Of a stretch of DNA of 64,000 nt, positions 1 through 8,407 are shown piece by piece; position 1 is the stretch's first letter, and every line of letters starts with the position of its first letter. The notes beneath the pieces are model-generated. The model did no database searches. It was given only the letters and a program-made list of their open reading frames with translations, and was not told the origin of the DNA. Both the position numbers and the translations under genes were made by a program. Origin of the DNA: Pseudomonas citrullilanati (lineage in GTDB: Bacteria > Pseudomonadota > Gammaproteobacteria > Pseudomonadales > Pseudomonadaceae); contig NZ_JAUQOP010000008.1 of assembly GCF_030580855.1 (NCBI RefSeq), positions 79,990 to 143,989 on the forward strand. Direction: 5' to 3'.

Positions 1-560
1 GTGCGGCAACAGAGGTCCTGGAGGGCCAGGTTCAGCTTGGGCTCGACGGTCTTGCGGCTGAACAGCGTGGCCACCAGGTTCAGGCTCAATACCCCAAGTA
101 CCACCGCCGTGCACCGCGCCACGATGTGATCGAAACCCAGTTGCGGCGCGACGATGGCCGGGCCCAGGGCCAGGCAAACGGTGTAGCCGGCGACGACTGC
201 CGCCGTGGCGTGGTAGTGCCGAAGCACGGTCATGGCGCCGACACAGAGGCCGAGCCATACCCCGATCCCGACAATGAACAGCAGCATTTTCTGGGCGAAC
301 AAGCCGGTCAGGAGCAAGGCGACGGCCAGCCCCACCACGGTCCCCAACACCCGGTGCAACCCCTTGCCCACCACCGCGCCCTGGAGCGGGTGGATCAGCA
401 ACAACACCGTCGAAGCCGCCGAGAACGGCGCCTCCAGGTGCAGTTGGAAACCCAGCCACAGTGCCAGCGCGGCCGCCGCAAGGCTGCGCAGCACGTAGCC
501 CGCGACGTGGGGGCTCCATGACCCGGCCAGTGCACCGAGCCTTCCCAACGCCCGGGTCAT
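1..560 (-). CDS. FUSC-family inner-membrane efflux protein (partial, cut by window edge)
   Basis: About 186 N-terminal codons are visible; the rest lies left of the window. The start ATG (558-560) shares one base with the stop of the adaptor gene (TGATG), so the two are translationally coupled. The product begins MTRALGRLGALAGSW and then shows long hydrophobic stretches typical of the FUSC/AaeB-like aromatic-acid exporter family. The DUF1656 - HlyD - FUSC order matches this exporter type (family knowledge). The substrate cannot be read; aromatic acids or xenobiotics are an inference. Confidence 0.8.
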   Translation of the reverse strand, partial: MTRALGRLGALAGSWSPHVAGYVLRSLAAAALALWLGFQLHLEAPFSAASTVLLLIHPLQGAVVGKGLHRVLGTVVGLAVALLLTGLFAQKMLLFIVGIGVWLGLCVGAMTVLRHYHATAAVVAGYTVCLALGPAIVAPQLGFDHIVARCTAVVLGVLSLNLVATLFSRKTVEPKLNLALQDLCCR

Positions 561-1468
561 CAGAGGAACGCCTGGAGCCATTGCACCAGCCTCCAGCGTG
601 GTGCCGCCCCTGCCTCGGAGACCTCGATGCTGGCGGTCATCCCAGCCGCCAGTTCCACGTCCGGCGGGACCTTGTCCAGTTCGATGCGCACCGGCACGCG
701 CTGGGCCAGGCGTATCCAGCTGAATGTCGGAGCCACCTGAGGCAAGCCGTCGTTGCTGCGCAGTTCGTTGCCATCGGCAATGCCCCGGCCAATGCTTGCG
801 ACATGCCCTTCGAGCAACGCGGCAAACCCCATCAGCTTGATCGACGCCGTGGCGCCCACCCGGATGCTGGACAGCTTGGTCTCTTCGAAGTAACCGGTGA
901 CCCAGAAACTATGGCTATCGACCACGAAGATATTGGTCTCGCCCGCCGAAGCGTAGTCGCCCGGCTGCAACCGCAACTGGGTCACGTACCCGTCGACCGG
1001 TGAACGAACAGTCGTGCGATCCAGGTCGAGCCGCGCCTGGGCCAATTGGCTCTGGGCGGCATCCAGGCGCGAACGGGCCACCGCCAGGTCCCGCGCCGCG
1101 TTGTCGATTTCCTCCCGGGCGATGGCCTCGCCCAACTGGCTGCGCCGCTTGAACTGGGCGCTGCGCTGCTCGAAGACACTGCGTGCCTCGGCCAGCTCGG
1201 CCGTTCGCTGTTGTTGGGCAAGCAGGTAGGCGCTGCGGTCGATCTGATACAGCAAGTCCCCTTTGGCGACCCACTGGTTGTCCCCCACCAGCAGTTGTTC
1301 GACCTGGCCGGACACCTGCGGGGCAATGCGGATAACGTGGGCGCTCACACGCCCGTCCCGCGTCCAGGGGGCCAGCTCGTAGGCGCGCCACAACTGCGTG
1401 CAGAACACCACGGCGATCAGGCCGAGAACCAGGGTGACGAGGGTCTTGAGGAATTGTTCGATGGTCAT
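560..1468 (-). CDS. HlyD/EmrA-family periplasmic adaptor of the FUSC efflux system
   Basis: 302 aa with one N-terminal membrane segment (about residues 8-28). A biotinyl-lipoyl-like half follows (APQVSGQVEQLLVGDNQWV), then a coiled-coil hairpin rich in Ala, Gln and Arg (about 85-150) and the second lipoyl half (VRSPVDGYVTQLRLQPGDY). This is the layout of EmrA/AaeA-type membrane fusion proteins, which link an inner-membrane pump to an outer-membrane channel. It sits 10 nt after the DUF1656 gene and overlaps the FUSC start, so the three form one operon. Confidence 0.87.
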   Translation of the reverse strand: MTIEQFLKTLVTLVLGLIAVVFCTQLWRAYELAPWTRDGRVSAHVIRIAPQVSGQVEQLLVGDNQWVAKGDLLYQIDRSAYLLAQQQRTAELAEARSVFEQRSAQFKRRSQLGEAIAREEIDNAARDLAVARSRLDAAQSQLAQARLDLDRTTVRSPVDGYVTQLRLQPGDYASAGETNIFVVDSHSFWVTGYFEETKLSSIRVGATASIKLMGFAALLEGHVASIGRGIADGNELRSNDGLPQVAPTFSWIRLAQRVPVRIELDKVPPDVELAAGMTASIEVSEAGAAPRWRLVQWLQAFL

Positions 1469-1478
1469 GCCGCTGCCC

Positions 1479-1667
1479 TCACCCCTTCAGGACCAGGACC
1501 GAGAGCACAATCAGCGACACGAAAAAGCGCGCCAGCTCCGGGTGCCAGGCCCAATCCAGCCAGCGCCGCAGCACGCGCGCCAGCAACCCGTACACCAGGG
1601 CTGCAACGCCAACATAGAGCAACAAGGGCGGCAGGTAGAGGTGGGCAATCGTGACTTCACTCAGCAT
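1479..1667 (-). CDS. DUF1656 small membrane protein (AaeX-like)
   Basis: 62 aa. The start at MLSEVTIAHLYLPPLLLYVG was chosen because it gives the usual AaeX/DUF1656 length of about 65 aa; an upstream in-frame ATG would add 43 unrelated residues. Two hydrophobic segments are visible (about 10-30 and 43-60). It is the first gene of the efflux operon and lies back to back with an AraC-type gene. Its exact role in the exporter family is not known. Confidence 0.8.
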   Translation of the reverse strand: MLSEVTIAHLYLPPLLLYVGVAALVYGLLARVLRRWLDWAWHPELARFFVSLIVLSVLVLKG

Positions 1668-1761
1668 CGGTCGTATCTCGCAGTCGGCAATCACCTCGAT
1701 CGCCTCGATGACGATGTTAGGAGCTGCACGGTGCTGCCGATATTGAGTATGCTGCCAACTT

Positions 1762-2589
1762 ATGATCAATTTCAGACAATCCGAGTGCAACGGCATGGGC
1801 GAGGCGAATCTCTCTGCGGTGGATCAATTCGAACTGGACCGTTTCCAACAGCCTGCCGTCGCGCTGATGCTCGGGAGCCAGCGCCACGACACCGAGTTCC
1901 CCGTGCACAGCCACCGCAAAGGCCAACTGGTGGTGGCTTATCACGGGGGCATCGTATGCACCGTGGAGGATGGTGTCTGGATGGTGCCATCGGGGTTCGG
2001 CGTGTGGATTCCGGGTGGCGTCGCCCACAGCAACCGGGTGACCGCCAACGGCAAGATCGGCTATCTGTTCATCGAGCCCGGCGCCGCTGCGCTACCGCAG
2101 AAGTGCTGCACGCTGGTGCTTTCCCCGCTGGTCCTGGAAATGATCCTGCACCTGAGCGCCCAGCCCCAGGACTACCCGCCAACCAGTCGCCACGCGCGGT
2201 TGGCGAGCGTGCTTCTTGAACAACTGGAACTGGCCCCCTCGGAACAGTTGTACCTGCCGCTTCCCGCCTCGACGCAACTGCGCTTCATCGCCCGCGGCCT
2301 GGCCCAGGACCCGGCGAATCGTTGCACCATGGCCCAATGGGCCCGCCAGGTCGCCATGAGCGAGCGATCCCTGGCACGCCTGGTCAAGCATGAAACCGGG
2401 CTGACATTTGGCCAATGGCGCAAGCAATGGCAAATCATCGTGGCCTTGCAAAGCCTGGCCGAAGGCGAGTCCGTGCAACGCACCGCCGAGGCCCTGGGGT
2501 ACGAATCGGTCAGTTCGTTCATCAGCATGTTTCGCAAGACATTGGGGGCATCGCCGGCTCGGTATATCCGCAATACCGTGACGCGTTAG
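1762..2589 (+). CDS. AraC-family transcriptional regulator with N-terminal cupin domain
   Basis: 275 aa. The N-terminal half contains a cupin-like ligand-binding domain (HSHRKGQLVVAYHGGIVCTV). The C-terminal half holds two helix-turn-helix segments ending in the signature YESVSSFISMFRKTLGASP. It is divergent from the DUF1656-HlyD-FUSC operon with under 100 nt between starts, so it probably regulates that operon. A second in-frame ATG at 1795 (MGEANLSAVDQ) is an equally possible start; neither has a strong ribosome-binding site. Confidence 0.85.
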   Translation: MINFRQSECNGMGEANLSAVDQFELDRFQQPAVALMLGSQRHDTEFPVHSHRKGQLVVAYHGGIVCTVEDGVWMVPSGFGVWIPGGVAHSNRVTANGKIGYLFIEPGAAALPQKCCTLVLSPLVLEMILHLSAQPQDYPPTSRHARLASVLLEQLELAPSEQLYLPLPASTQLRFIARGLAQDPANRCTMAQWARQVAMSERSLARLVKHETGLTFGQWRKQWQIIVALQSLAEGESVQRTAEALGYESVSSFISMFRKTLGASPARYIRNTVTR

Positions 2590-2806
2590 CGAGATGGGCC
2601 TCTCCGAGAAACTGACTGTGGCGAAATAGGTTTCCATCAGGCGAACTTCTCGGGCCGATGGCGGCAAATGCTGGTTGAGAACAGAAGTCCCCCGCTGAAG
2701 ACGGCATTTCCCCATTCCCGCCAGGAATGCCCCCATGAAAAACATGAATTTTACTTGAACCACCACCTCCCCTAGCGTGGTCCTTCCTGCCTATGGAGAT
2801 AACGCT

Positions 2807-3439
2807 ATGAACGCCCCCAGCCTGCGCCTCTACGTCGACGCGCAATTCACCAGCCCCTACGCGCTGTCCTGCTTCGTGGCCCTTCGGGAAAAGGGCATCG
2901 AGTTCGAGATGGTCACCGTGAACCTGGACAAGCTGGAAAACCAGTCGGGCGACTATGCCCGTCTTTCCCAGACCCAGAGAGTCCCCAGCCTCGTCCATGG
3001 CGACTTTGCGTTGTCGGAATCATCGGCAATCACCGAGTACCTGGAAGACGTATTCCCCCAGGTACCGGTTTACCCACGACAGCCACGGATGCGTGCCAAG
3101 GCGAGGCAAGTCCAGGCGTGGCTGCGCAGTGATTTGCTCCCCATCCGCCAGGAGCGCTCGACCCTGGTGGTGTTCTACGGCGTCAAGTACGGGCCTTTGT
3201 CTGCCTCGGCGCAAGCGGCCACGCAAAAGTTGATCGAGGTCGCTCAACAGCTGCTGGCCGACAGTCCTGACTGTCTCTTCGGTGAGTGGTCGATCGCCGA
3301 TGTCGATCTCGCATTGATGCTTAACCGGTTGATACTCAATGGCGACACGGTACCGACTCGATTGGAGGATTACGCGCGGCGCCAGTGGCAGCGTCCGACG
3401 GTGCAAGAATGGGTCAAGCTGCAACGACCGTCCCTGTAG
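2807..3439 (+). CDS. Glutathione S-transferase (YfcF-like)
   Basis: 210 aa. The start MNAPSLRLYVDAQF follows a GGAGAT ribosome-binding site; an in-frame earlier start would add 10 residues. The N-terminal thioredoxin-fold domain has the cis-Pro motif QRVPSLVHGD and the glutathione-binding SES (ALSESSAITEYLED). The C-terminal domain is alpha-helical with the family-like GEWSIADVDLALMLNRL. Function is glutathione-dependent detoxification or peroxide handling in the cytoplasm; the natural substrate is unknown. It stands alone between an AraC gene and a monooxygenase. Confidence 0.85.
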   Translation: MNAPSLRLYVDAQFTSPYALSCFVALREKGIEFEMVTVNLDKLENQSGDYARLSQTQRVPSLVHGDFALSESSAITEYLEDVFPQVPVYPRQPRMRAKARQVQAWLRSDLLPIRQERSTLVVFYGVKYGPLSASAQAATQKLIEVAQQLLADSPDCLFGEWSIADVDLALMLNRLILNGDTVPTRLEDYARRQWQRPTVQEWVKLQRPSL

Positions 3440-3483
3440 CGACACTTCCCCCAATCGAATCGTTGACATCCCAAGCCTTCAAG

Positions 3484-3514
3484 AATACTAATGACCCAAA
3501 AGTCATTTAGTATT
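3484..3514. promoter_or_regulatory. TetR-type operator upstream of the FAD monooxygenase
   Basis: Near-palindrome AATACTAATGAC-ccaaa-aGTCATTTAGTATT. The inner part is a perfect inverted repeat AATGAC (3490-3495), 6 nt, GTCATT (3502-3507), with outer arms matching except for one inserted base. It lies 16-46 nt before the ATG at 3530, where a repressor would block the promoter. The TetR gene at 5074 is the obvious candidate binder. This placement also argues against the in-frame ATG at 3491, which falls inside the operator. Confidence 0.7.
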
Positions 3515-3529
3515 CGCGAGGCCCAGCCC

Positions 3530-5056
3530 ATGCCACAGACTCAGGTCCTGATTGTCGGAGCCGGCCCTACCGGATTGACGCTGGCGCTCTGGCTCCACCA
3601 GCAAGGCGTTGCCGTAAGGATCGTGGACAAGAGCAGTGGCCCGGGCGAAACATCCCGTGCCATGGCGCTGCAGGCACGTACGTTGGAGTTCTACCGCCAG
3701 CTCGACATGGCCGAAGCGGTCGTGGACGCCGGCTACAAGACGCCCGCCATGAACATGTGGGCCCGGGGCAATCGCAAGGCGCGGATCCCGTTGATCGATG
3801 CGGGCGAGGCGATTTCGCCCTACCCGTTTGTCCTGATCTACCCCCAGGATCGCCATGAGCGGCTGCTGATCGAGCGTCTCCAGTCACTGGGCATCGAGGT
3901 CGAGCGCCAGACTGAACTGGCGTCTTTCGAGGACGCAGCAGACCAGGTCACGGCCCGCTTGCGCCATGCCGATGGGCAGGAGGAAACGTTCACGGCGGCT
4001 TACCTGGCCGGATGCGACGGTGCCCGCTCCCTCGTGCGTCACGGGATCGGCAGTGGCTTCGAAGGCGGGACCTACAAGCAGCTTTTCTATGTCGCCGATG
4101 TCACCGCCAGCGGCGTCGAGCCCGCTGGGGAGGCGCATGTGGCGTTCGACAAGTCCGAGTTCGTGCTCGTGCTGTCCTACGGCGAGGCGGATCGCTACCG
4201 CCTGATCGGCACCGCCCTGGACGAACGTACCGAGCCGGCACACACCCTGACGTTTGCGGACGTCGGCCACGAGGCGATCGATGGCCTGGGCATCAAGGTC
4301 AGCGCAGTCAACTGGTTCTCGACCTATCGCGTCCATCATCGCGTCACCGACCGGTTCCGGCATGGCCGGTCGTTCCTGCTCGGAGACGCCGCCCACGTCC
4401 ACAGCCCGGCGGGTGGCCAAGGCATGAACACGGGGATCCTGGATGCGATCAACCTGGCGTGGAAACTGGCGGCCGTCTTGAAGGGCAAGGCCGGCGATGC
4501 CTTGCTCGACAGCTACCCGGTCGAACGCCAGGCCTTTGCCCGCAAGCTGGTCGAGACCACGGACAAACTGTTCACCTTCGCGACCGCGCAAGGCGGGTTT
4601 GCCGATTTCGTGCGAACCCGCATCGCACCGGTCTTCGCGAGCGTCGCCTACAAGAGCGAAAACGTGCGCGAGTATTTGTTCCGCATGATCTCGCAGACCA
4701 CGCTCAACTACCACGAGAGCCCGTTGAGCGAGGGCAAGGCCGGTGAAGTCCAGGCCGGTGACCGGCTGCCATGGGTGCCGGTGCCCGGGTCGGACAACTA
4801 CGAGCCCCTGCGGGCCATCCAGTGGCAGGTTCATGTCTACGGTGAAGCCAAGGCAGAGCTGGTGGATGGGTGCAAGGCGCACGGCCTGCCGCTGCATGTC
4901 TTCGCCTGGCAGCCTGGGCACCGCAAGGCCGGCTTGGCCAGGGACGCGGCGTACCTGTTGCGCCCGGACACCTACGTGGCGCTGGCCGACCCCCATGCCG
5001 ATCCCGCGACGCTGAGCCGCTATTTCAGTGAGCGCGGCTTTATACTGCCGGTTTGA
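3530..5056 (+). CDS. FAD-dependent aromatic-ring monooxygenase (PheA/TfdB/MhpA-type)
   Basis: 508 aa from MPQTQVLIVGAGPTGLTLAL. The FAD-binding GxGxxG is at the N terminus and the second FAD motif is GDAAHVHSPAGGQGMN (about residues 285-300). The C-terminal thioredoxin-like domain is reduced. This layout is that of NAD(P)H-dependent flavin hydroxylases acting on phenols, or of related tetracycline- and rifampicin-type monooxygenases. The substrate is not deducible. It is followed by a TetR gene (17 nt) and preceded by a matching operator, suggesting an inducible two-gene unit. Confidence 0.85.
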   Translation: MPQTQVLIVGAGPTGLTLALWLHQQGVAVRIVDKSSGPGETSRAMALQARTLEFYRQLDMAEAVVDAGYKTPAMNMWARGNRKARIPLIDAGEAISPYPFVLIYPQDRHERLLIERLQSLGIEVERQTELASFEDAADQVTARLRHADGQEETFTAAYLAGCDGARSLVRHGIGSGFEGGTYKQLFYVADVTASGVEPAGEAHVAFDKSEFVLVLSYGEADRYRLIGTALDERTEPAHTLTFADVGHEAIDGLGIKVSAVNWFSTYRVHHRVTDRFRHGRSFLLGDAAHVHSPAGGQGMNTGILDAINLAWKLAAVLKGKAGDALLDSYPVERQAFARKLVETTDKLFTFATAQGGFADFVRTRIAPVFASVAYKSENVREYLFRMISQTTLNYHESPLSEGKAGEVQAGDRLPWVPVPGSDNYEPLRAIQWQVHVYGEAKAELVDGCKAHGLPLHVFAWQPGHRKAGLARDAAYLLRPDTYVALADPHADPATLSRYFSERGFILPV

Positions 5057-5073
5057 AACAGTCAGGCCAGGCA

Positions 5074-5700
5074 ATGGACGTTACCCAGAGCAAACCCAAA
5101 TGGAGCCGGCGCAAGGACGCTCGCCCCGCCGAGATCATCGAGGCGGCGCTGGATGTGTTTGCCGAATGTGGCTTCGCGGCGGCCAAGCTGGGCGACGTGG
5201 CGCAGCGCGCTGGCGTAGTCAAGGGCACGCTTTATCGCTACTTCGACACCAAGGAAGACCTGTTTCGTGCCGTGGTGCAGCACGCTGTCGCAATCAACCT
5301 GCAAGGCATCGAGCAAGCATCGGCAGGCGATCAAGGAACGCTGCGCGAACGGGTGCCCCTGATGCTCGATGCCGCTGCCGGACGCCTGGGCGACCGCCGC
5401 GTCCCGGCCCTCGCCCGGCTGGTGATCGGCGAAAGCCGGACCTTCCCCGACCTCGCGACGATCTGGCACGACAACGTCGTGGCCCACCTGCTGAAGTTGC
5501 TGACAGGCGTCATTGGCGAAGCGCAACAGCGCGGTGAAGTTCGCCCCGGCGACCCGACCCTCTACGCGTTTTCCGTGTTGGGCCCGTTGATCGCCGGCGC
5601 GCTGTTCAAGGAGGTATTTGGCTCGTTCAGCCCCTATGCGCCGGACCTCCAGGGCCTGGCCCGGCAGCATGCCGAGACGGTGACCCGGGGGATGACCTAG
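5074..5700 (+). CDS. TetR/AcrR-family transcriptional regulator
   Basis: 208 aa. The N-terminal HTH reads IIEAALDVFAECGFAAAKLG then GVVKGTLYRYFDTKEDLF, the classic TetR signature. The C-terminal ligand domain is helical. The start was placed at the ATG at 5074; a TTG at 5053 overlapping the monooxygenase stop is the alternative. It lies in the same direction as, and directly after, the monooxygenase. It probably represses this pair through the palindrome at 3484-3514 (inference from position and motif type). Confidence 0.88.
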   Translation: MDVTQSKPKWSRRKDARPAEIIEAALDVFAECGFAAAKLGDVAQRAGVVKGTLYRYFDTKEDLFRAVVQHAVAINLQGIEQASAGDQGTLRERVPLMLDAAAGRLGDRRVPALARLVIGESRTFPDLATIWHDNVVAHLLKLLTGVIGEAQQRGEVRPGDPTLYAFSVLGPLIAGALFKEVFGSFSPYAPDLQGLARQHAETVTRGMT

Positions 5701-5894
5701 AGGTCATCCGGCCAGTTCTGCCATTTGACCTCGTTGAATTGCGCCAGGCGTCAGGCAAGCCGTCCAGCCGCCGTCGGCGCGATGACACCGGCACCCTTAA
5801 CATCACCGGCCCCGCCAGACCGCTATCGCGAGTAGGCTCACTCCCACAATTTGATCCGGGGTCATTTCAGGTTCTGAGCCCATCACCCATCCCG

Positions 5895-5919
5895 TGTGGG
5901 AGCGAGCCTGCTCGCGAAG
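5895..5919. repeat. Single REP palindrome
   Basis: GTGTGGGAGCGAGCCTGCTCGCG-type REP sequence, the family found throughout this window. It lies in the 225-nt stretch between the TetR gene and the convergent GGCT-like gene; nothing else is visible in that stretch. Confidence 0.85.
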
Positions 5920-5925
5920 GGGGCA

Positions 5926-6456
5926 TCAGTGCCAACCTAACCTTCTGACCAACTCGCGACGGTACGGCGTATCGATCTGTTCGGGGGTCATCCGTATGTA
6001 CTCACGGGCATGATCACGGGCCTCGCCAGTCAGGTTGGCAAGGTAGGCGATGGCTTCGTCGGCAGAAGGAACCTGGCCTTCCATGCCGTTGAAGCGCGGT
6101 GGCAGGGCTGTCCATATAACGGCATCCAATTGCCGGGCGCGGGCCCATTCAGCGATCGTGCCGACCGCCATCTTCGAGGTGCGCAATACCCCGATGCCAT
6201 CCCGCCGGTCTTCGGGGATCTGCTCGCGCCTGCGTAGCGCCGCACAAGCGTCTTCCAATGTCTGAGCATCCAAGACAGCCCAGAGAACCTTGCATAGGGG
6301 CGCATTCGCACAAACCACGGTGGCGAGCTCTCCACCGTCGCCGACCCTCGAAAACTCGATAGGCAGCGTGGGACCGTCCATGAACCATTCACTGGCGAGC
6401 GGCAAGGCGTCTGGCTTCCAGATCAACGAACCCCATCCAAGACACGCGATCAACAT
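5926..6456 (-). CDS. Gamma-glutamylcyclotransferase-fold protein (putative)
   Basis: 176 aa starting MLIACLGWGSLIWKPDALPL, preceded by AAGGA at good spacing; longer in-frame starts lack support. The GWGSLIW motif resembles the YGS(L/M) substrate loop of gamma-glutamylcyclotransferase-like proteins, and the following strand-rich region fits that fold. The catalytic Glu cannot be fixed with certainty (candidates in ALRRREQIPEDR). The protein is probably cytoplasmic. A gamma-glutamyltransferase operon lies 2 kb to the right, beyond a subtilase. Function is an inference from the fold motif. Confidence 0.55.
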   Translation of the reverse strand: MLIACLGWGSLIWKPDALPLASEWFMDGPTLPIEFSRVGDGGELATVVCANAPLCKVLWAVLDAQTLEDACAALRRREQIPEDRRDGIGVLRTSKMAVGTIAEWARARQLDAVIWTALPPRFNGMEGQVPSADEAIAYLANLTGEARDHAREYIRMTPEQIDTPYRRELVRRLGWH

Positions 6457-6604
6457 TTTTCGATCCTTGAGAAATACGCGGCAGCGGCGTGATAGTCGAT
6501 GGACAACCAAGCGAGCGGAGGAGTTTCGGCGCGCGCACGCCCTGGAACGTAACGGTCGATCCGGCAGTCGGAGCAATCAGGCCCCTTCCCGAGGAAACCA
6601 CCCC

Positions 6605-8371
6605 ATGTCCCTGCGTTCCGCCGCCCTCGCCGCCCTGCTTGCGTTGGCAACCCATCCCGCGATCGCTGCACAGGAACCGTTGCGCCTGGAGGGTCTCAAG
6701 CGTTGCGGCGATCTGCTGGACAGCCAGCACCAGGAGTGGTGCTTGGCCGTGCGCGGTCTGGGCGAGGCGGTGCCGACGCTGCAATTGGGCGCCAAGGCGC
6801 TGCCGGCGGACGCTGTCCGGCGCGACGGGAACACCTTGCGGCTCAGCCTGGCCAGCGCTCGCTACCAGAGCGGCCCGCTATGGCTGCGGGACGGGTCGCG
6901 CCAGAGCAACGCCGCCTGGTTGAGCCTGCGCAACAGCCATGTGCTGGCCGCAGGGCCCGGTGAAGTGGCGGACAATATGGACGGACTGTCCACCTACGTC
7001 GACCTGGTCAGCCTGTTGATCGAAGAAGATCACGACGGCCGCCAGGAAGCCGAGCGCCTTGCCCGCAAGTACGGGGCGCAGGTGGTTGGCAGCATCGCCC
7101 CGCTGAACCTGTACCAGCTCCGCCTGCCAGCCAAGGACCTGGTCCAGCGTGATGCGCTGGTGCTGCGCCTGGGCAGCGAGACCAGTGTCGATGCGGTGGT
7201 GGTCGAGGAGTCCGCGGCCGAAGAGAGCGAACAGGCGCCCGCCCGTACCGAGGAACCGCGCAAGCCGTCCCCGGACTCGGACGAATGGGCCGCCAACCGC
7301 TTCCTCGATGCGGTGAACTACTACCGGCGGCGCATCCCCGGGCGCCAGGCGCCCGTCCCCGTGCAACCGGTGCGCATCGGCCTGATCGAACGGAACGTCG
7401 ATTTCGATACCGCCGATTTCGCCGATTACCTCGGGCCTTGCACGCTGCCACGCACCTGCGTGTATGCCCGCGACGCGGACAAGCCGGACAACCACGGCAC
7501 CACCGTCGCCGGGATTCTCGCGGCGGGCTGGAACGACGGCGGCAACAGCGGTTTGCTGCGCGGCCTGGACAAGGCCAGCGGAGGCTTCGAGGTCATCGTC
7601 GAACGCGATTCCGATGCTGGCATCACTGCCAACATCGCCGCCTCGGTCAACCTGGTGGAAGACGGCGTGCGCGTGCTCAACTGGAGCTGGGGCATCCACC
7701 GCGTCGGCGCCAAGGACGTCAAGGGCGATGAGGTGGACTCCCTGCTGCGCTCGGGCATCGCCATGGGCGGCTACGAGGAACTGCTGGAAGAGTTTTTCCT
7801 CTGGCTGCGCAAGGAACACCCCGATGTGGTCGTGGTGAACTCCGCTGGCAATGGCGCCTCGTTCTCGGGCACCGATGAGTATCGCCTGCCGTCCTCCTTC
7901 ATCACCGAACAACTGTTGGTAGTCGGCGGGCACCAACGCAGCGAGCGCGCCGACGTCGCCGTGGATGACCCCGGCTATGCGGTCAAGCGCAGCTCCTCGA
8001 ACATCGACATGCGCGTCGACATCACGGCGGCCGCCTGTGCCCACGCCTCGACCAGCCGCGCCGGCGAGACCGGCGCCGTGCATTGCGGCACCTCCTACGC
8101 CACGCCGATGGTCGCCGGCCTGCTGGCGGCGATGCTGTCCATCAACCCGCAGCTGCAACCCGAGCAATTGCGCATGCTGCTGCGTCGCAGCGCCATGACC
8201 ATCGGCGACAATCACGACTTCGAAAGGATGGATGCGGAGGACCTCACCGCGCCCATCCTGCCGTCGGAGCGCCGTTACCAGCTCAACGACCGGGACGTTG
8301 GCCGTTCGGCACGGTTGGACATGCAAAAGGCGCTGGACCTGGCGGTGCAGAGCCGCGAGCGCGTGCGCTGA
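6605..8371 (+). CDS. Exported subtilisin-like (S8) protein with Glu at the catalytic Asp position
   Basis: 588 aa. The signal peptide is MSLRSAALAALLALATHPAIA with an AIA-A cleavage site, and the start was chosen for it. An N-terminal region of about 230 aa of unknown fold precedes the S8 domain. His297 (DNHGTTVAGILAA), oxyanion Asn416 (VVNSAGNGA) and Ser497 (HCGTSYATPMVAG) are in place. The strand that normally ends in the catalytic Asp reads VRIGLIERNVDFD, putting Glu262 there. It is either an altered protease or an inactive relative. Neighbours on both sides are on the opposite strand. Confidence 0.8.
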   Translation: MSLRSAALAALLALATHPAIAAQEPLRLEGLKRCGDLLDSQHQEWCLAVRGLGEAVPTLQLGAKALPADAVRRDGNTLRLSLASARYQSGPLWLRDGSRQSNAAWLSLRNSHVLAAGPGEVADNMDGLSTYVDLVSLLIEEDHDGRQEAERLARKYGAQVVGSIAPLNLYQLRLPAKDLVQRDALVLRLGSETSVDAVVVEESAAEESEQAPARTEEPRKPSPDSDEWAANRFLDAVNYYRRRIPGRQAPVPVQPVRIGLIERNVDFDTADFADYLGPCTLPRTCVYARDADKPDNHGTTVAGILAAGWNDGGNSGLLRGLDKASGGFEVIVERDSDAGITANIAASVNLVEDGVRVLNWSWGIHRVGAKDVKGDEVDSLLRSGIAMGGYEELLEEFFLWLRKEHPDVVVVNSAGNGASFSGTDEYRLPSSFITEQLLVVGGHQRSERADVAVDDPGYAVKRSSSNIDMRVDITAAACAHASTSRAGETGAVHCGTSYATPMVAGLLAAMLSINPQLQPEQLRMLLRRSAMTIGDNHDFERMDAEDLTAPILPSERRYQLNDRDVGRSARLDMQKALDLAVQSRERVR

Positions 8372-8407
8372 ACCGGCTGGCCCTGCCAGATCCGGTCGCG
8401 GCCTGGA

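Noticed and set aside
3491..3529. Upstream in-frame ATG as the monooxygenase start
   Set aside because: It lies inside the TetR operator and would add 13 residues before the conserved FAD-binding strand.
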